From contig NZ_PPQS01000026.1 of the NCBI RefSeq assembly GCF_002902405.1, forward strand, positions 121,248-164,332: a DNA stretch of 43,085 bases, read 5' to 3'. The position numbers and the translations under genes were made by a program. The notes beneath the pieces are model-generated. The model had not been told where the DNA came from, did not search any database, and saw only the letters and a program-made list of their open reading frames with translations. The stretch's first letter is position 1. Every line of letters starts with the position of its first letter. Shown in pieces: positions 35,936 to 43,085 of this stretch. The stretch comes from Staphylococcus schweitzeri. GTDB taxonomy: Bacteria > Bacillota > Bacilli > Staphylococcales > Staphylococcaceae.

Positions 35936-37576
35936 GTGTTGAAAGAAATAGATTGGAGAAAGTCAGTAGTATATCAAATATATCCTAAGTCATTTAATGA
36001 TACGACAGGAAATGGTGTAGGTGATATCAATGGTATTATAGAAAAATTAGATTATATCAAATTGTTGGGCGTCGATTATATTTGGTTAACACCAGTGTAT
36101 GAATCGCCAATGAATGATAATGGTTATGATATAAGCAATTATTTAGAAATAAATGAAGACTTCGGTACGATGGACGATTTTGAAAGGTTAATTAATGTTG
36201 CACATGAAAAAGGTTTGAAAGTGATGTTAGATATTGTAATCAATCATACATCGACGGAGCATGAATGGTTTAAAGCGGCTCGTAAATCTAAAGACAATCC
36301 ATATAGAGATTTTTACTTTTTCAAAGCATCTGAGGATGGTCCTCCGACAAATTGGCATTCCAAATTTGGAGGAAATGCATGGCAATATGATCCTGTAACA
36401 GATGAATATTATTTACATTTATTTGACGTGAGTCAAGCTGATTTGAATTGGGATAATCCCGAAGTACGTCAATCGTTATATCGAATAGTTAATCATTGGA
36501 TAGACTTTGGCGTTGATGGCTTTCGATTTGATGTAATTAATTTAATTTCTAAAGGTGAATTTAAGGACTCTGACAAAATAGGTAAAGAATTTTATACGGA
36601 TGGTCCTAGAGTGCATGAGTTTCTGCATGAATTAAATAGTCAAACGTTTGGTAACACGGACATGATGACGGTTGGAGAAATGTCTTCTACTACAATTGAA
36701 AACTGTATTCAATATACGAAGCCCGAGCGTCAAGAATTGAATAGTGTCTTTAATTTCCATCATTTAAAAGTGGACTATATTGATGGTGAAAAATGGACGA
36801 ATGCGAAACTTGATTTTCATAAGTTAAAGGAAATCCTGATGGAATGGCAAAGAGGTATTTATGAAGGTGGCGGATGGAACGCAATTTTTTGGTGTAATCA
36901 CGATCAACCAAGAGTGGTTTCAAGATTCGGTGATGATACGTCGGAAGAAATGAGAGTGCAAAGCGCTAAGATGTTAGCTATTGCATTGCACATGCTTCAA
37001 GGAACGCCATATATTTATCAAGGTGAAGAAATTGGTATGATGGATCCACACTTTACTTCAATAGAGCAGTATCGTGATGTTGAATCAATCAATGCATATC
37101 ATCAGTTGTTAAGTGAGGGACATACGGAAGCGGAAGTGTTAGAAATTTTAGGACAAAAGTCGCGAGACAATTCAAGAACACCAATGCAATGGAATGATAA
37201 TATGAATGCTGGGTTTACAGTAGGTAAGCCTTGGATAGATATTCCTTCAAATTATAGAAATATTAATGTTGAAAAAGCACTTCAAGATAAAGCTTCGGTT
37301 TTTTACACGTATCAAAAATTAATACAATTGAGACATACGCATGATATTATTACGTATGGAGATATTGTGCCACGTTATATGGATCATGACAGTTTATTTG
37401 TTTATGAGCGTCATTACAAAGGTCAACAATGGTTGGTGATTGTAAATTTCTCATCTAACAATGTTACATTACCCGATGGATTACATTATGAAAGTGATAT
37501 TGTGATTCAAACAGGTACGATAGAAAATAATGTGATAAGCGGTTTTGGAGCAATTGTGGTCGAAACGAACACGTAA
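35936..37576 (+). CDS. treC: Trehalose-6-phosphate hydrolase (GH13)
   Basis: This 546-residue cytoplasmic alpha-amylase-family enzyme splits trehalose-6-phosphate into glucose and glucose-6-phosphate. GH13 regions are visible: DIVINHT (about 99-105), the nucleophile Asp199 in GFRFDVIN, the acid/base Glu248 in TVGEMS and Asp323 in CNHDQPR. The N-terminus WRKSVVYQIYPKSF is typical of phosphotrehalase/oligo-1,6-glucosidase. The start is GTG 35936 (or TTG 35939) behind AAGGTGG; no ATG is available. It is 64 nt after treP and 24 nt before treR. Confidence 0.94.
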   Translation: MLKEIDWRKSVVYQIYPKSFNDTTGNGVGDINGIIEKLDYIKLLGVDYIWLTPVYESPMNDNGYDISNYLEINEDFGTMDDFERLINVAHEKGLKVMLDIVINHTSTEHEWFKAARKSKDNPYRDFYFFKASEDGPPTNWHSKFGGNAWQYDPVTDEYYLHLFDVSQADLNWDNPEVRQSLYRIVNHWIDFGVDGFRFDVINLISKGEFKDSDKIGKEFYTDGPRVHEFLHELNSQTFGNTDMMTVGEMSSTTIENCIQYTKPERQELNSVFNFHHLKVDYIDGEKWTNAKLDFHKLKEILMEWQRGIYEGGGWNAIFWCNHDQPRVVSRFGDDTSEEMRVQSAKMLAIALHMLQGTPYIYQGEEIGMMDPHFTSIEQYRDVESINAYHQLLSEGHTEAEVLEILGQKSRDNSRTPMQWNDNMNAGFTVGKPWIDIPSNYRNINVEKALQDKASVFYTYQKLIQLRHTHDIITYGDIVPRYMDHDSLFVYERHYKGQQWLVIVNFSSNNVTLPDGLHYESDIVIQTGTIENNVISGFGAIVVETNT

Positions 37577-37600
37577 AATAAATTAAGTGGATGCGTAAAT

Positions 37601-38329
37601 ATGATGAAACAAAAGAAGTTTATTAAAATTTATGAAGCATTGAAAGCTGATATATTGAATGGAAAGATTCAATACGGAGAACAAATTCCATCTGAACACG
37701 AATTGGTAAAGTTATATAGTTCTTCGCGAGAAACTGTACGTAAAGCATTAGATTTATTGGCTTTAGATGGTATGATTCAGAAGATTCACGGTAAAGGGTC
37801 ACTTGTCATTTATCAAGAAATGACAGAATTTCCATTTTCAGAATTAGTTAGTTTTAGAGAAATGCAAGAAGAGATGGGTGTTTGTTATTTAACTGAAGTT
37901 GTTGTGAATGAGGTTGTTGAAGCGCATGATGTTCCGGAAGTTCAACGTGCATTGAACATAGAGTCAAGTGAGCAACTCATTCATATAGTAAGAACGCGTC
38001 GACTTAATCAACATGTAAAGATTGTTGATGAAGATTATTTTTTAAAGTCATTCGTTACTAGTATTAGTAATGAGGTTGCAAGCAACTCTATTTATGATTA
38101 TTTAGAAAAAGAATTAGATCTTAATATAAGTTATTCAAGTAAGTCGATTACTTTCGAACCATTTGATGAACAGGCACATCAATTGTTTGGTGATATATCT
38201 ATTCCATTTTCAGCAACGGTTAGAAGTGTTGTGTATTTAGAAAATACATCTCCATTTCAATATAATATATCGAAGCATCTAGCTAATGAATTTAAATTTA
38301 ATGACTTCTCAAGACGTCGATCTAAGTAA
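37601..38329 (+). CDS. treR: GntR-family repressor of the trehalose operon
   Basis: This 242-residue regulator has a GntR winged helix at about 8-70 (EQIPSEHELVKLYSSSRETVRKALDLLALDGMI) and a UTRA ligand domain from about 90 to the end. In relatives TreR releases its palindromic operator when trehalose-6-phosphate binds. The only convincing operator in the window is the 20-bp palindrome in the treP promoter, so the operon is probably autoregulated. Two adjacent Met codons (37601 and 37604) are possible starts, behind AAGTGGATG. The last residues are Arg-rich (SRRRSK). Confidence 0.93.
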   Translation: MMKQKKFIKIYEALKADILNGKIQYGEQIPSEHELVKLYSSSRETVRKALDLLALDGMIQKIHGKGSLVIYQEMTEFPFSELVSFREMQEEMGVCYLTEVVVNEVVEAHDVPEVQRALNIESSEQLIHIVRTRRLNQHVKIVDEDYFLKSFVTSISNEVASNSIYDYLEKELDLNISYSSKSITFEPFDEQAHQLFGDISIPFSATVRSVVYLENTSPFQYNISKHLANEFKFNDFSRRRSK

Positions 38330-38385
38330 ACAATGATATAAAACATTTATACTTGCAATTAACTATTAAAATATAGTAATATATA

Positions 38386-38661
38386 TCTTGCCGTGCTAGG
38401 TGGGGAGGTAGCGGTTCCCTGTACTCGAAATCCGCTTTATGCGAGGCTTAATTCCTTTGTTGAGGCCGTATTTTTGCGAAGTCTGCCCAAAGCACGTAGT
38501 GTTTGAAGATTTCGGTCCTATGCAATATGAACCCATGAACCATGTCAGGTCCTGACGGAAGCAGCATTAAGTGGATCATCATATGTGCCGTAGGGTAGCC
38601 GAGATTTAGCTAACGACTTTGGTTACGTTCGTGAATTACGTTCGATTCTTAGGTGCACGGT
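38386..38661 (+). ncRNA. ffs: Signal recognition particle RNA (6S-type scRNA)
   Basis: About 276 nt with the Gram-positive SRP RNA layout: 5' TCTTGCCGTGCTAGG and GGGGAGGTAGCGG of the Alu domain, and the near-invariant Ffh-binding tip ATGTCAGGTCCTGACGGAAGCAGC at about 38548-38571 in the S domain. The 3' end TGCACGG pairs with the 5' CCGTGC and runs into TTTTTT as terminator. It closely follows the Bacillus scRNA. It scaffolds Ffh and guides ribosomes making membrane proteins to FtsY. A TTGCAA...TAATAT pair (38353-38382) is the likely promoter. Confidence 0.96.
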
Positions 38662-38726
38662 TTTTTATTTTTAAACATAAATTTAATATCTTTGATTAAA
38701 ACTTGAAATCATTATACATAATAGCA

Positions 38727-38798
38727 AAAGCTACTTTCTTTAAACGACTCGGCGTAATCGCTCTTGAGTAAATGTTTATTGGCAGTAGCTTTTTTATA
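38727..38798 (+). terminator. Large terminator-like hairpin downstream of the SRP RNA
   Basis: AAAAGCTACT (near 38728) pairs with AGTAGCTTTT (near 38790) ahead of a T-run. The 50-nt apex carries a second stem, ACTC/GAGT and GCG-TAAT-CGC. No gene ends nearby, so it may be a backup SRP RNA terminator or the end of an unannotated RNA. Outside this hairpin, 38662-38986 shows no gene. Confidence 0.55.
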
Positions 38799-38986
38799 TG
38801 TTAATTAAGAAGAACAGTTAGCGATAATATTACTATTATGTTGTTTGAATTATGTATTTGAGCTTTTTTATATGATTGTTTTTAATAAAGTAATGATGGT
38901 GAAATAAACTATAGTGTCTTACAATGGAAGTATTAATTTGATTAATTATTTTACATTAATTGTAAAGCGATGCGTTTGGAGGACTT

Positions 38987-39511
38987 ATGCAAATATATTT
39001 AAGTACACTAACAGAACTTGATTATGATAAATCTTTAAATAGTATTGAAGAAAGTTTTGATATCAATCCAGAAACGAGCTGGCAGGCACGTGGGAAAGTG
39101 AAGAATTTACGGAAGTCGCCATATTATAATTTTGAATTAGAAGTAATAGCTAAAAATGAAAACAATGATGTGGTGGGACATATATTGTTAATAGAAATAG
39201 AAATTAACAGTAAGGATAAAACATATTATGCTTTGGCGATTGCGTCATTGTCAGTTAAACCAGACTTACGTAATCAAAAGTTGGGTCGAAGTTTAGTACA
39301 AGCTGTTGAAGAACGTGCGAAAGCCCAAGAATACAGTACGATTGTTGTAGATCATTGTTTGGATTACTTTGAAAAGTTAGGATATGAAGATGCTTCGGCG
39401 CAGGATATTGAAGCAGTAGAGGGTAATGCGCCGTTACTTGTGAAATTTTTATGGGATAATTTAACGGATGCACCACATGGAATCGTAAAGTTTCCAGAAC
39501 ATTTTTATTAA
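38987..39511 (+). CDS. GNAT-family N-acetyltransferase
   Basis: This 174-residue acetyltransferase has the central ALAIASLSVKPDLRNQKLGRSLVQAVEERA segment, giving a QKLGRS form of the acetyl-CoA pyrophosphate loop, and a late FEKLGYEDAS strand typical of the fold. GGAGGA precedes ATG 38987 by 4 nt. Substrate is unknown. It stands alone between the SRP RNA and dnaX in the same direction. The C-terminal extension (WDNLTDAPHGIVKFPEHFY) is characteristic of this subgroup. Confidence 0.86.
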   Translation: MQIYLSTLTELDYDKSLNSIEESFDINPETSWQARGKVKNLRKSPYYNFELEVIAKNENNDVVGHILLIEIEINSKDKTYYALAIASLSVKPDLRNQKLGRSLVQAVEERAKAQEYSTIVVDHCLDYFEKLGYEDASAQDIEAVEGNAPLLVKFLWDNLTDAPHGIVKFPEHFY

Positions 39512-39579
39512 ATGTTCGATTGAGAAGTAATCGTATTATCATGATATAATGAAAAGTAATTGTTTATGGAGGTGCTAAC

Positions 39580-41277
39580 TTGAATTATCAAGCCTTATAT
39601 CGTATGTATAGACCCCAAAGCTTTGATGATGTAGTCGGACAAGAACATGTAACGAAGACATTACGTAATGCGATTTCAAAAGAGAAACAATCGCATGCTT
39701 ATATTTTCAGTGGTCCAAGAGGTACGGGAAAAACGAGTATTGCCAAAGTGTTTGCTAAAGCAATCAATTGTTTGAATAGTAATGATGGAGAACCTTGTAA
39801 TGAATGTGCCATATGTAAAGGTATTACACAAGGAACTAATTCAGATGTTATTGAAATAGATGCAGCTAGTAACAATGGTGTTGATGAAATTAGAAATATT
39901 AGAGATAAAGTTAAATATGCACCGAGTGAATCGAAATATAAAGTTTATATCATTGATGAGGTTCATATGTTAACAACTGGTGCATTTAATGCACTTTTGA
40001 AAACATTAGAAGAACCACCAGCACATGCTATTTTTATTTTAGCAACAACTGAACCACACAAAATTCCTCCAACAATTATATCTAGAGCGCAGCGTTTTGA
40101 TTTTAAAGCAATAAGTTTGGATCAAATTGTTGAGCGATTGAAATTTGTAGCGGATGCGCAAGCGCTTGAATATGAAGAAGAAGCGTTAATGTTTATTGCG
40201 AAAGCATCTGAAGGTGGTATGCGTGATGCGTTAAGTATTATGGACCAAGCTATTGCATTTGGTGATGGTACGTTAACATTGCAAGATGCACTGAATGTTA
40301 CAGGTAGCGTACATGATGAAGCACTTAATCAATTGTTTGAAGATATTGTACAAGGTGATGTACAATCATCTTTTAAAAAATATCATCAATTTATAGCAGA
40401 AGGTAAAGAAGTGAATCGTTTAATTAATGACATGATTTATTTTGTCAGAGATACGATTATGAATAAGACTGCTGATAAAGATAGCGATTATCGTGCATTA
40501 ATGAACTTAGATTTAGAAATGCTGTATCATATGATAGACCTTATCAATGATACGTTAGTTTCTATACGTTTTAGTGTGAATCAAAATGTTCATTTTGAAG
40601 TGTTGCTAGTGAAATTAGCTGAACTGATTAAAGGGCAATCACAAGGCGTTACGAATGTAGTTGAACCGGTACCAATTGCTGCTGCACCTAGTTCAGATGT
40701 GTTGTTGCAACGTATGGAACAGTTAGAGCAAGAACTTAAGGTGTTGAAAGCGCAAGGTGTAACTGCAGCGCCTACGCAAAAAAATTCGAAAAAACCTGTA
40801 AGAGGTATACAAAAATCTAAAAATGCATTTTCGATGCAACAAATTGCGAAAGTATTAGATAGAGCCAATAAAGCCGATATCAAATTGTTGAAAGATCATT
40901 GGCAAGAAGTGATTGATCATGCTAAAAACAATGATAAGAAATCGCTTGTTAGTTTATTGCAAAACTCTGAACCTGTTGCAGCAAGTGAAGATCATGTGCT
41001 TGTGAAGTTTGAAGAAGAAATTCATTGTGAAATTGTTAATAAAGACGATGAGAAACGTAATAATATAGAAAGTGTCGTTTGTAATATCGTCAATAAAAAC
41101 GTTAAAGTGGTTGGTGTACCGTCTGATCAATGGCAAAGAGTTAGAACGGAATATCTACAAAATCGCAAACATGATAATGACGAAATGCCAAAGCAGCAAG
41201 TACAACAAACTGATATTGCTCAAAAAGCGAAAGACCTTTTTGGTGAAGAAACGGTACATGTTATTGATGAAGAGTGA
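39580..41277 (+). CDS. dnaX: DNA polymerase III subunits gamma/tau
   Basis: This 565-residue clamp-loader ATPase has Walker A GPRGTGKT at 45-52, the zinc module Cys64-Cys73-Cys76-Cys79, the Walker B/DEVH box at 126-129 and the sensor SRAQRF near 168-173. The helical collar and a C-terminal tau-like region follow to the end. The start is TTG 39580 behind GGAGG; no ATG fits. It is followed at 41367 by ebfC and then recR, the conserved Firmicutes order. I see no slippery A-run plus stem of the E. coli type, so a single product is likely. Confidence 0.96.
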   Translation: MNYQALYRMYRPQSFDDVVGQEHVTKTLRNAISKEKQSHAYIFSGPRGTGKTSIAKVFAKAINCLNSNDGEPCNECAICKGITQGTNSDVIEIDAASNNGVDEIRNIRDKVKYAPSESKYKVYIIDEVHMLTTGAFNALLKTLEEPPAHAIFILATTEPHKIPPTIISRAQRFDFKAISLDQIVERLKFVADAQALEYEEEALMFIAKASEGGMRDALSIMDQAIAFGDGTLTLQDALNVTGSVHDEALNQLFEDIVQGDVQSSFKKYHQFIAEGKEVNRLINDMIYFVRDTIMNKTADKDSDYRALMNLDLEMLYHMIDLINDTLVSIRFSVNQNVHFEVLLVKLAELIKGQSQGVTNVVEPVPIAAAPSSDVLLQRMEQLEQELKVLKAQGVTAAPTQKNSKKPVRGIQKSKNAFSMQQIAKVLDRANKADIKLLKDHWQEVIDHAKNNDKKSLVSLLQNSEPVAASEDHVLVKFEEEIHCEIVNKDDEKRNNIESVVCNIVNKNVKVVGVPSDQWQRVRTEYLQNRKHDNDEMPKQQVQQTDIAQKAKDLFGEETVHVIDEE

Positions 41278-41366
41278 TACATGACAAGCGATATAATCGT
41301 ATGTATAATGGAAGAAACATCATTTTATTGATAAATATTTATTGATTTTCAAGGAGGAAATGGAAT

Positions 41367-41684
41367 ATGCGCGGTGGCGGAAACATGCAACAAATGATGA
41401 AACAAATGCAAAAAATGCAAAAGAAAATGGCTCAAGAACAAGAAAAACTTAAAGAAGAGCGTATTGTAGGTACAGCTGGTGGTGGCATGGTTGCAGTTAC
41501 TGTAACTGGTCATAAAGAAGTTGTTGACGTTGAAATCAAAGAAGAAGCTGTAGACCCAGATGATATTGAAATGCTACAAGATTTAGTGTTAGCTGCTACT
41601 AATGAAGCGATGAACAAAGCTGATGAGCTTACTCAAGAACGTTTAGGTAAACATACTCAAGGCTTGAACATCCCTGGAATGTGA
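41367..41684 (+). CDS. ebfC: YbaB/EbfC family nucleoid-associated protein
   Basis: This 105-residue DNA-binding protein has the family's Met/Gln-rich N-terminal helix ([22 protein letters not shown]), central strands ([24 protein letters not shown]) and a C-terminal helix ending in LNIPGM. It forms tweezer-like dimers that bind DNA non-specifically. AAGGAGG precedes the ATG. Gene order dnaX-ebfC-recR is near universal, and it ends 6 nt before recR. Confidence 0.95.
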
Positions 41685-41690
41685 TAGTAG

Positions 41691-42287
41691 ATGCATTATC
41701 CAGAACCTATATCAAAATTAATTGATAGCTTTATGAAATTGCCAGGCATTGGTCCTAAGACAGCCCAACGTCTGGCTTTTCATACCTTAGACATGAAAGA
41801 AGACGATGTTGTTCAATTTGCTAAAGCTTTAGTAGATGTTAAACGAGAGTTAACATATTGTAGTGTATGTGGTCATATTACTGAAAATGATCCTTGTTAT
41901 ATTTGTGAAGACAAACAAAGAGATCGTTCAGTTATTTGTGTGGTCGAAGATGATAAAGATGTTATTGCAATGGAAAAAATGAGAGAGTATAAAGGTTTAT
42001 ATCATGTATTACATGGATCTATTTCTCCAATGGATGGGATTGGGCCAGAAGACATTAATATTCCTTCATTAATTGAACGCTTGAAAAGTGATGAAGTTAA
42101 TGAGCTCATTTTAGCTATGAACCCTAACTTAGAAGGGGAATCGACAGCGATGTATATTTCTAGATTAGTTAAGCCTATAGGTATAAAAGTAACAAGATTA
42201 GCACAAGGGTTGTCTGTAGGTGGTGATTTAGAATACGCAGATGAAGTAACACTATCTAAAGCGATTGCTGGTAGAACAGAAATGTAA
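41691..42287 (+). CDS. recR: Recombination mediator RecR
   Basis: This 198-residue repair protein has a helix-hairpin-helix [17 protein letters not shown] at 17-33, a C4 zinc finger with Cys57, 60, 69 and 72, and a Toprim domain from about 80 ([16 protein letters not shown]) with the acidic DD pair. With RecF and RecO it loads RecA at gaps. There is no strong ribosome site; the 6-nt gap to ebfC implies translational coupling. A terminator follows. Confidence 0.96.
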   Translation: MHYPEPISKLIDSFMKLPGIGPKTAQRLAFHTLDMKEDDVVQFAKALVDVKRELTYCSVCGHITENDPCYICEDKQRDRSVICVVEDDKDVIAMEKMREYKGLYHVLHGSISPMDGIGPEDINIPSLIERLKSDEVNELILAMNPNLEGESTAMYISRLVKPIGIKVTRLAQGLSVGGDLEYADEVTLSKAIAGRTEM

Positions 42288-42329
42288 TGTCTTCTATTAA
42301 ACATTTTTGAATTTAATACTATAGTAAGA

Positions 42330-42362
42330 AAAGTCACAGTGTAATCATTGTGGCTTTTTTTA
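42330..42362 (+). terminator. Terminator of dnaX-ebfC-recR
   Basis: AAGTCACA pairs with TGTGGCTT (one G-U), followed by TTTTTT, 43 nt past recR. Confidence 0.78.
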
Positions 42363-42984
42363 TGGTGTGGTGTACTACTTTATTTGTGGTGTGTTGGTGG
42401 CATGGTTTAGCTAGTTTTACTGAGGGATGGGTAATCTTAAAGAAGCAAATCGTTGGTTGTGATTTGTTACATCTAATAGTAATGATTCGAATTGGATTAT
42501 CGAAGTAGGAATAACGTTGTGGTGTGTTGGTGTTATTAATTTGATAAATGCGGTTGATGGTTAATGACTATGCAAATGAAATTCTTTTGTAATTGAAATG
42601 ATAGATGCTGGCTTAGTAGTTGTATTTCTTTGGTTTAAAGCTTATTAAGTCAGCCTGTATAGCGGTGTTTTGAGAGATTATTTAAAACTTGTAAATTTAT
42701 TTTTAATTTCTGGTAAAAAAATAACGTTCTGTTTTGCGGTTTTTTTATTATCTTTTCATAAAAATAACCACCTTATTTGTTTTAGAAAACGTACTATTCA
42801 CAATTGTAATTTCTTTAAGTTCGATTTTTAGAATGAGAGCGTTCAGAATGGATAGTAAAGGTGTAATTTTTACTGTTGTTAAGCAGTTTGAAAGCCTGTA
42901 TAGTATTTATTTGTTGAGGCAAACAAAACAACTCGACTTAAGAAATAACTTGAATTACTAACGAAAATTAATTTTAAAAAGTTG
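42363..42984 (+). other. Long gene-free region upstream of the rRNA promoter
   Basis: No supported gene lies here; the longest plus-strand frame (42734-42961) has no ribosome site and is low-complexity hydrophobic. A 16-bp exact direct repeat, TTGTGGTGTGTTGGTG, occurs at 42384-42399 and 42517-42532. The last part is AT-rich, as expected for an UP-like region before an rRNA promoter. Confidence 0.6.
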
Positions 42985-43013
42985 TTGACTTAAATGTTAA
43001 TAAAATGTATAAT
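42985..43013 (+). promoter_or_regulatory. rRNA operon promoter
   Basis: TTGACT at 42985-42990, a 17-bp spacer and a perfect TATAAT at 43008-43013, preceded by an A/T-rich stretch (AATTAATTTTAAAAA). It is the strongest promoter at this end of the window. Confidence 0.8.
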
Positions 43014-43019
43014 TAATTC

Positions 43020-43085
43020 TTGTCGGTAAGAAAAATGAACATTGAAAACTGAATGACAATATGTCAACGTTAATTCCAAAAAACG
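43020..43085 (+). other. rRNA operon leader (start of 16S precursor)
   Basis: The stretch with AACATTGAAAACTGAATGAC and a following CAACGTTAATTCC is the staphylococcal rrn leader type (boxA-like/processing region) that precedes 16S rRNA. The window ends before the mature 16S begins, so the rRNA itself is not seen. Confidence 0.7.

Noticed and set aside
40590..40883. Minus-strand 97-codon Cys-rich frame inside dnaX
   Set aside because: A shadow of dnaX; no ribosome site, and the dnaX frame is complete and conserved.
42734..42961. Plus-strand 75-codon hydrophobic frame near the right end
   Set aside because: TTG start without a ribosome site, low-complexity AT-rich sequence, located in the region before the rRNA promoter.
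1..43085. CRISPR arrays, insertion sequences, prophage or attachment sites
   Set aside because: I saw no regularly spaced repeat array, no transposase or integrase and no flanking duplications; the repeats found are explained by gene paralogy, LysM duplication or short promoter repeats.

Overview
The window is Staphylococcus aureus, or a lineage extremely close to it. The evidence is four phenol-soluble modulin alpha peptides that read as the S. aureus PSM-alpha1-4 sequences, a DUF576 tandem-lipoprotein array of the kind found in genomic island vSa-alpha, the gene order mpsABC - mccAB - metNPQ - sle1 - gltCBD - trePCR - SRP RNA - dnaX - recR, and AT-rich staphylococcal codon use. It is chromosomal and runs from the edge of the island into an rRNA operon promoter at the right end.

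Left, accessory part (1-7.7 kb). One truncated and three complete tandem lipoproteins lie upstream of a lipase-domain protein (GHSLGG motif first, helical tail last) and two small helical proteins. This matches the reverse-domain type VII secretion lipase toxin TslA with partners TlaA1 and TlaA2. The last lipoprotein overlaps the toxin gene and is the natural candidate for its immunity protein (TilA type). A small membrane protein and a COG0523/CobW metal-chaperone GTPase follow; the GTPase has a clear promoter with a palindromic, Fur-family-like operator over its transcription start. The psm-alpha operon lies on the minus strand, with an AgrA-like site upstream.

Middle (7.7-27.5 kb). The bicarbonate-uptake genes mpsA, mpsB and mpsC are preceded by a strong promoter and an intervening terminator-like hairpin. 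Next are a PAP2 phosphatase, an Est30-like carboxylesterase, an NSS sodium symporter, the reverse-transsulfuration pair mccA-mccB, a methionine/Gly-Met ABC importer, the LysM-CHAP amidase sle1 with a WalR-like box, a small membrane protein, a Nudix-GNAT pair, a YibE/F membrane pair and the divergent regulator gltC.

Right, core part (27.5-43 kb). gltB-gltD (glutamate synthase), tRNA-Ser(UGA), a trehalose PTS operon (treP-treC-treR) with a perfect palindrome and a cre-like site in its promoter, the ~276-nt SRP RNA, a GNAT protein, and the replication/repair cluster dnaX-ebfC-recR. The window ends in the promoter and leader of an rRNA operon.

The common metabolic thread is sulfur, glutamate and carbon supply. 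The virulence thread is the secreted lipase toxin, the PSM-alpha peptides and Sle1. The most interesting items are the toxin/lipoprotein locus with a vestigial toxin start in an upstream lipoprotein copy, the mpsABC leader, the operator at the CobW gene, and several candidate small RNAs and structured intergenic regions.
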